NCBI GenBank assembly: GCA_026770595.1 | Contig: MU634109.1 | Coordinates: 1-11,956, forward strand | Length of the DNA stretch: 11,956 bases | Reading direction: 5' to 3' | DNA from: Ochromonadaceae sp. CCMP2298 | Lineage: Eukaryota; Sar; Synurophyceae; Ochromonadales; Ochromonadaceae | Shown here: piece after piece, positions 8,073 to 11,956 of the stretch | Layout: every line of letters begins with the position of its first letter | How positions within the stretch are numbered: position 1 is the stretch's first letter | Notes under the pieces: model-generated | Databases searched by the model: none | The model's input: only the letters and a program-made list of their open reading frames with translations | What the model was told of the DNA's origin: nothing | Translations under genes and position numbers: made by a program

Positions 8073-8797
8073 TTCGATGGACGCCTGGCTTCAGGCATGA
8101 CTCCGCCCAGGGAATGGGAACTCGCCGAGACGGTCTCCATAAAAAGTGCCACCCCGACTGCACCGTAATTCTCGCTACACGGCAAGAGTGCTTAATCTTC
8201 AGGGACTGTACGGACGACCAGTGCGCTCAGCTCCTTCCTTTCAATTCGCCCGCGTATGCACCCATCAAGAGCGAATTCCTCTCCCTGATCAGAGACCAGC
8301 CTGATCTAGAGCACACGCTTTCAAAGCCGAATCTGCTGGAGAGGAGAAAACTGGGGGACAGGAGAAGAGCCGCAGAGAAGAAGGCGGCCCAACGGAAATC
8401 AGCAGCGGCGGGGAGTTCGGGTCTCAAAGCCTGGATCACTGGAGGCACCATCAGCTTGCCCAAGTCCGGAGCCACCATCAGCGAGGAGCCCAGGCTTAAC
8501 CTCAAGGGCGACATCATCAGAATACCTGGAAAAACCATTAAAGGAGAAGACTATAACCTCACCAGCATCACCCGGGTCAAATGGGGACTCCCGAAGGAGG
8601 AGCAGTCCGTCGCGCAGATCGAGCTATTCCCTCGCCCCCCCCCCCCCTGGACGACACTGCTGTGTAACTACCTATCTACTTCCTTTTTCGGAAAACTCCT
8701 GACAATTCGTCAGGTATTTCACTATTGCAGTTTGCTTAATCAGTACTTACCTGCTGGAGGTTTAACGCCGTTCCTCAATAGTTGGGGGCCGTTCTGA
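8051..8797 (+). pseudogene. Unrecognised coding-like sequence, 3' part
   Basis: A frame open from 8051 (first ATG 8114) to 8797 overlaps the end of the previous stretch and probably belongs to the same ancestral gene after a second frame change. It reads a Cys-bearing segment (KKCHPDCTVIL, ECLIFRDCTDDQCAQLLP), a basic helical stretch (LLERRKLGDRRRAAEKKAAQ), and a Gly/Lys/Ile-rich stretch (ITGGTISLPKSGATISEEP, LKGDIIRIPGKTIKGEDYNL). A 13-C run (8635-8647) then codes PPPP, and what follows may be out of frame. No GT-AG intron I tried joins it in frame to the upstream part. No function is assigned. Confidence 0.4.
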
Positions 8798-8800
8798 CGA

Positions 8801-8852
8801 CATGCTATCATATCATGCTATCATATCATGCTATGAAATCATGCTCTCCAAA
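8801..8852. repeat. 13-bp tandem repeat CATGCTATCATAT, about four copies
   Basis: Copies lie at 8801-8813 and 8814-8826 (identical), 8827-8839 (CATGCTATGAAAT) and a degenerate fourth from 8840. The array begins a few bases after the stop of the coding-like stretch ending at 8797. Confidence 0.8.
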
Positions 8853-8880
8853 TCCTGGAAACTTCTTTGTTCGGGTTGTT

Positions 8881-8907
8881 TAGGCGCCATTTTACCAAGG
8901 GCGCCTA
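8881..8907. other. GC-rich hairpin TAGGCGCC...GGCGCCTA
   Basis: An 8-bp perfect inverted repeat (8881-8888 and 8900-8907) has an 11-base A/T-rich loop and is followed by an A/T-rich run (8907-8925). It might be a cruciform, a terminator or poly(A)-linked structure, or a mobile-element end. I found no matching end on the other side. Confidence 0.5.
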
Positions 8908-9062
8908 TTTAAAATTAAAATTCAGAAAGATTGGCATCGGTATCCTTCTAAGATTATTCATTTCGCGTCCAAATCTTGTCACAAATATTTTTTCAGTCCG
9001 TACGTGAGTTTGGAAAGAGTGTGTAAGTTACCTGGAGATCAACAGGTTTAACCGTTCCTCAC

Positions 9063-9095
9063 TCACGTTTTGCACCAATCACGTTTTGAACCAAT
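9063..9095 (+). promoter_or_regulatory. Paired CCAAT boxes in a 16-bp direct repeat
   Basis: TCACGTTTTGCACCAA (9063-9078) is followed at once by TCACGTTTTGAACCAA (9079-9094), one mismatch. Each ends in a CCAAT box (9075-9079 and 9091-9095), 73-93 bp upstream of the FYVE gene ATG. This is a likely NF-Y-type proximal promoter. The rest of 8910-9167 shows no gene. Confidence 0.5.
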
Positions 9096-9155
9096 CTTTA
9101 GGATCTATCTCCCCACTTTGTGCGATCTTCCTGCCATCGGTGATCTTCCTCCGCA

Positions 9156-9233
9156 GCCGCGCCAACAATGGATGGCTCGCTAGCGGCGCAAACAGCCGCG
9201 CCAAGAATGGATGGCTCGCTCGCGGCGCAAACA
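9156..9233 (+). repeat. 39-bp tandem duplication spanning the FYVE gene start codon
   Basis: Units 9156-9194 and 9195-9233 differ at only two positions (C/G before the ATG and A/C in the Leu-Ala codons). A partial third unit starts at 9234 (GCCGCGCC). The first unit holds the last 12 bases before the ATG; the second codes the repeated residues, giving MDGSLAAQTAAPR followed by MDGSLAAQTAAPA. Confidence 0.85.
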
Positions 9234-10472
9234 GCCGCGCCAGCAAAAAAGATGGAGTGGGAGCCGGATAATGCCTCCAAGACATGCCGTGTCTGCGAAA
9301 TTCGATTCCGGTTTATGAAGAGACGCCACCACTGCAGGCGCTGCGGGAGACTCGTCTGCACTGCGTGCTCGGAGGGGAGACTGCGGTTGGGGCTGCACAA
9401 GAATAAGTCTCGTGTTTGCTTGACCTGCAGTGCCGACGTCTTCGCCGGAGGGCCGCTGCTGCTGGAAGGAAGGATCTTTCCGGAAGGCTCGGAAGACTTT
9501 CCGGACGAGTCCCGCGGGAGTGGGGAAGGGAAGGGTAAGGAGGGCGGGGACGGGCGCGAATCTGGATCTGGGAGATGGAGAGACGTGGCGGGTTACGAGG
9601 AGACTGCGGATGTGCACGACGAAGATGCACTGCACAGAGAGATCGTTGCGAAGCTGAAAGTAGTGCGCACGGACAACGAGTTCTTCGAGCCAAGGTCCTT
9701 TGAGTCCCCCAGGACACCCTCCTCTGGTGCCTCTGAGGGTGTAGAGGGGGAGGTAGAGACCCACCAGAGAGTCGCCACCCCCATCCTCGCCCCTATCTCT
9801 TCCCCCGCCACCTCCTCTCCCCGCTTCGCCCCAGTCGATGACGGGGACGAGGAGGACTTAGAGGACCCCGACTTCTACCTCTCCTCCGGGGGAAAGGTTC
9901 AGGGCAGTGGCAAGGCCACTCGGCGCAGCATCGGAGAGACCGTGCGTCTGGAGGCGCTCGGCAGCCCCTCCATCTCTCCATCCACCGCACCTGCCCAGAT
10001 CATCACCAGCCCAATGACTGAGACGGAAGGGGGGGTGATCGACAGTCCCCGCACTACACAGGAAATTTACCCTCGTCTGATGCTGAGTCCAGCCTCCCGC
10101 ATCCCCCCCAAGTCGCACGCCTCCGCGCTGGCGCAGGGTCGGTCGATGATGCCCCCCCCCTCTCAGAACCGTAGAAGGTCTCTGGCCACGCCGGTGGTGG
10201 TGTCGGCGCCAGAGGAGTTGGAGGTATATAGGCGCTCGCGCAATAGCCCAGGGGCGGGGCTGGGTGTGAGTGTTGGTGGGGGTGCAGGTGTGGGTGCGGG
10301 AGTGGGTGCGGATGCGGGTGTAAGTGCAATGGACACAGTAGGCCTCAGCCCCTTAATGTCAGCGGAGCTAGGGGGAGAGGGAGAGAAGAAGACAGGGGAG
10401 AAAGAGGGAGAGAAGAAGAAGGAGGGGGAGGATGCTGGCGCTGTGTGGCAGGAGGTGGAATCACCCAGATAG
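9168..10472 (+). CDS. FYVE zinc-finger protein (PI3P-binding), 434 aa
   Basis: FYVE domains bind phosphatidylinositol 3-phosphate on early endosomes; the role of this protein beyond that is unknown. The domain spans residues 31-90 and has every signature: WEPD (31-34), eight Cys ligands (40, 43, 56, 59, 64, 67, 84, 87), RRHHCRRCG (52-60) and RVC (82-84). The remainder is low complexity: acidic/Ser-Pro-rich (about 100-300, with repeated SPRT/SPAS motifs that look like proline-directed phosphorylation sites), Gly/Val/Ala-rich (about 363-385), and a Lys/Glu-rich tail ending WQEVESPR. No second domain is visible. ATG 9168 is the first ATG after an in-frame stop at 9141-9143; a second candidate start lies 13 codons in, inside a duplication. 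No intron is needed, although GTGTAAGTGC near 10318 looks like a donor. Confidence 0.85.
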   Translation: MDGSLAAQTAAPRMDGSLAAQTAAPAKKMEWEPDNASKTCRVCEIRFRFMKRRHHCRRCGRLVCTACSEGRLRLGLHKNKSRVCLTCSADVFAGGPLLLEGRIFPEGSEDFPDESRGSGEGKGKEGGDGRESGSGRWRDVAGYEETADVHDEDALHREIVAKLKVVRTDNEFFEPRSFESPRTPSSGASEGVEGEVETHQRVATPILAPISSPATSSPRFAPVDDGDEEDLEDPDFYLSSGGKVQGSGKATRRSIGETVRLEALGSPSISPSTAPAQIITSPMTETEGGVIDSPRTTQEIYPRLMLSPASRIPPKSHASALAQGRSMMPPPSQNRRRSLATPVVVSAPEELEVYRRSRNSPGAGLGVSVGGGAGVGAGVGADAGVSAMDTVGLSPLMSAELGGEGEKKTGEKEGEKKKEGEDAGAVWQEVESPR

Positions 10473-10851
10473 TCCGAGACAAGTGTGGTAGAGGGGGAGG
10501 CTGAATAGGCAAAGGCAGGGGGGGTGGCAAGCAGGGTGGGGCAGTGGCGCAGAGGTCGGCAGTGCAGAGGGCCCTACGAATACGCGTAATTTGTGTAATT
10601 CTCGTATTCCTATATTCCCTGGTGCGTTCACAGAGTAGAAGAGCAGGGAAAGCAGTCCCTTGAGCAGCACTTTCATCGTTCACAGAGTAAGTTAACGTGT
10701 AAGAAAATTTTGCCGGTTGGAGAAGTAGATGCAAACCCAGAGTGTTGAAGTGAAAGCGTCCAGCAGCCAGCAGCACTTGAAGTGTGACACTGCTGTCGGT
10801 ATTGTGTATGCTATTCGTATTGACTGCCATGATCCCTAGATTCCTAGATTC
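10473..10851. other. Gap after the FYVE gene; 8-bp triple repeat, no convincing gene
   Basis: This includes the presumed 3' UTR of the FYVE gene. A minus-strand frame with an ATG at 10830 runs 161 codons to 10345, but half of it is the Pro/Leu-rich antisense of the FYVE low-complexity tail. CTAGATTC occurs three times in a row at 10836-10859 and supplies TAG stops to the gene reading leftwards from 11353. No AATAAA seen on the + strand. Confidence 0.45.
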
Positions 10852-11353
10852 CTAGATTCCAATATTGATTTGAACTGATAAACATATGTATATGATTGGT
10901 AACAGGAGTGGGCAGTCGGAAGAAGTGACAGAGTCCTCCCAGGCACCCCCCCCCCTCCCCATCTTCACTAGCCTTCTCCTCACCCGTCTCCTCCTCCTCC
11001 TCCTGACGCTGCTCCTGATCCTCCTTACCCTGCAACCGCAACCGCTGCAGTACTGAATATCGCACTTGTCGCAGACGTACGAACCATCATAAGCCGTGCA
11101 CACGTAACCACGGCAACTCCCGCAGAATGCTCGCACATTAGCAAGCATGCTCGGACATAGCGCTCCACACTCGCAGCACTGCTCGAGAGAACTGTCACCG
11201 TAGCAGACGTAGCCAAACGCGAACATGGGCCGCCGCTTTTCCTGCAGAGCGAGCCTTCTAGTCTCGGTGGCGAAGGAGGCGCACTGCTGGCCGCACTCCG
11301 GACAGCGCTTGGCTCGGGGTTTCTTCAACTTCGGTCCGATATTTTTTCGCACC
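10852..11353 (-). CDS. Cys-rich, probably zinc-binding protein with repeated GYVC modules (main exon)
   Basis: This is the main exon of an unrecognised gene. After a basic lead-in (NIGPKLKKPRAKR) come CPECGQQC, then FGYVCYGDSSLEQCCECGALC, then FCGSCRGYVCTAYDGSYVCD, then CDKC, CSGCGC. Spacing repeats: GYVC-x8-CxxC occurs twice, and each CxxC belongs to the following cluster, like a chain of zinc ribbons. The role could be RNA, DNA or protein binding; no known family comes to mind, and PHF5A, RING and PHD do not fit. There is no ATG in this frame before the Cys region: the exon is preceded by an in-frame TAG and an acceptor-like AACAG, so the start is upstream. After CGCR the frame turns Arg-rich to a stop in the CTAGATTC repeat; an overlapping frame gives an acidic tail instead. 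Confidence 0.55.
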
Positions 11354-11381
11354 CTGTTGTGCTATTACTTTTGCAACACAC

Positions 11382-11553
11382 TCACGAGATAATTGGTTCC
11401 TGTTTTGATTGTTGTGTTCGGAGAGGCAGCGCTTGCGAAATATAAGCCCTTGCGGAAAGAGAAGAAGGGGGACTAAGGATACTGTACAAAAAAGGGGAGG
11501 GTCAGCCGCAAAAACCAAGTCCACCCCCCACCTTTGACGCGATTGACATCCAT
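11382..11553 (-). other. Tentative 5' exons of the Cys-rich gene
   Basis: A model that fits: ATG at 11553, exon 11553-11532 (MDVNRVK), a 50-nt intron with donor AAAG|GTGGGG and acceptor CCCTCCCCTTTTTTGTACAG, exon 11481-11382 (..VPLLLFPQGLIFRKRCLSEH..NQLSRE), then a 28-nt intron GTGTGT...CAACAG, then the main exon in frame. The stronger donor GTGAGT four bases earlier gives the wrong frame. TATTTAT at about 11571-11579 on the minus strand could be a TATA-like element. A 28-nt intron is unusually small, so this model is uncertain. Confidence 0.3.
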
Positions 11554-11659
11554 TACAATTCGAGTTTCCACATAAATATCCGTCGGGGAGGCTGTCCCCC
11601 GCTTGAGGGGTACATGTGTTGAAGAAGGTCTTTGAAGAGAAGAGTAATCAGAGAAAGCA

Positions 11660-11956
11660 AGAGTGTTGGTGTTGGTGTTGGTGTTGGTGTTGGTGTTGGT
11701 GGAATAAGTGTTGGTGTTGGTGTTGGTGTTGTTGGTGGTGGTGGTGTTGGTGATTGTGGTGTTGGTGGTGGTGTTGGTGGTGGTGGTGGTGGTGTTGGTG
11801 TTGGTGGTCTTGGTGGTGGCAATTATGGTGGTGGTGGTGGTGGTGGTGTTGTTGTTGTTGGTTGTGGTGGTGATGGAATTTTTTGTGTTGGTGTTGTTGT
11901 TGGTGGTGGTAGTGTTGGTGTTGGTGCTGGTGGTGTTTTTGTTGGTTTTGATGGTG
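11660..11956. repeat. GGTGTT/GGT microsatellite running off the window end
   Basis: The array begins as clean (GGTGTT)n at about 11665-11745 and degenerates into GGT, GTT and GGTGAT variants to the last base. The + strand has almost no C. The 11554-11660 stretch before it is ordinary sequence with a small GGGGA/TCCCC hairpin at 11585-11599. Reading frames on either strand here are pure low complexity. Confidence 0.9.

Noticed and set aside
7328-8797. Transposase, reverse transcriptase or integrase
   Set aside because: I saw no YxDD, no DDE/DDD-like spacing, no CCHC knuckle and no terminal inverted repeats linking the two flanks.
10345-10830. 161-codon minus-strand reading frame with an ATG at 10830
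   Set aside because: Its second half is the antisense of the FYVE gene's low-complexity tail, there is no recognisable domain, and GC-rich repeats keep frames open by composition. The first ~95 codons cannot be fully excluded.
10852-11353. PHF5A or RING/PHD identity for the Cys-rich protein
   Set aside because: Cys spacing and surrounding residues do not match PHF5A, and there is no His ligand pattern as in RING or PHD.
11553-11822. Minus-strand Pro/Thr-rich frame
   Set aside because: It is the reverse complement of the GGTGTT/GGT microsatellite; every frame of such a repeat is open. No start or domain supports it.

Overview
This is eukaryotic nuclear DNA. The genes carry spliceosomal introns with GT (once probably GC) donors and AG acceptors behind long C/T-rich tracts. 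There are no operons or Shine-Dalgarno sites. Coding sequence is GC-rich and full of Gly/Ala/Ser/Pro low-complexity inserts, and microsatellites are common in introns and between genes. A plant/fungal/protist-type Tul1/FLY RING ligase, a PI3P-binding FYVE protein and a probable CCDC13-like ciliary coiled-coil protein together suggest a flagellated protist, alga or early-diverging fungus. I cannot name the lineage.

Layout. (1) About 231-3472, + strand: seven exons of a Tul1/FLY-type multi-pass membrane E3 ubiquitin ligase ending in a RING-H2 domain. Its 5' end is uncertain and may lie outside the window. (2) 3473-4687: a messy stretch between genes. It probably holds a small two-exon minus-strand gene, a copy of the last ~40 bp of the RING gene, and a 69-bp imperfect tandem duplication. 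(3) 4688-6916, - strand: a five-exon coiled-coil gene that I reconstruct to 526 codons, probably CCDC13-like, with one apparent GC-AG intron. (4) 6917-7327: a likely two-way promoter region with clustered TGACAG motifs and a perfect 24-bp tandem repeat. (5) 7328-8797, + strand: unrecognised coding-like sequence interrupted by frame changes at or near G/C homopolymers, either a decaying gene or a misassembled one. (6) 8798-9167: a 13-bp tandem repeat, a GC hairpin and paired CCAAT boxes leading to the next gene. (7) 9168-10472, + strand: an intronless FYVE-domain protein whose start codon lies inside a 39-bp tandem duplication. (8) 10852-11553, - strand: a Cys-rich, probably zinc-binding protein of unknown family with repeating GYVC modules. 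(9) 11660-11956: a GGTGTT/GGT microsatellite running off the right end.

The genes do not form an obvious pathway. The RING ligase (Golgi/endosome/vacuole membrane quality control in yeast and plants) and the FYVE protein (early endosome PI3P) both concern endomembranes, but adjacency in a eukaryote is weak evidence. I found no convincing new multi-gene system. The best leads are the Cys-rich repeat protein, the interrupted gene at 7328-8797 with its repeat-rich flanks, and the duplicated 3' end of the RING gene.
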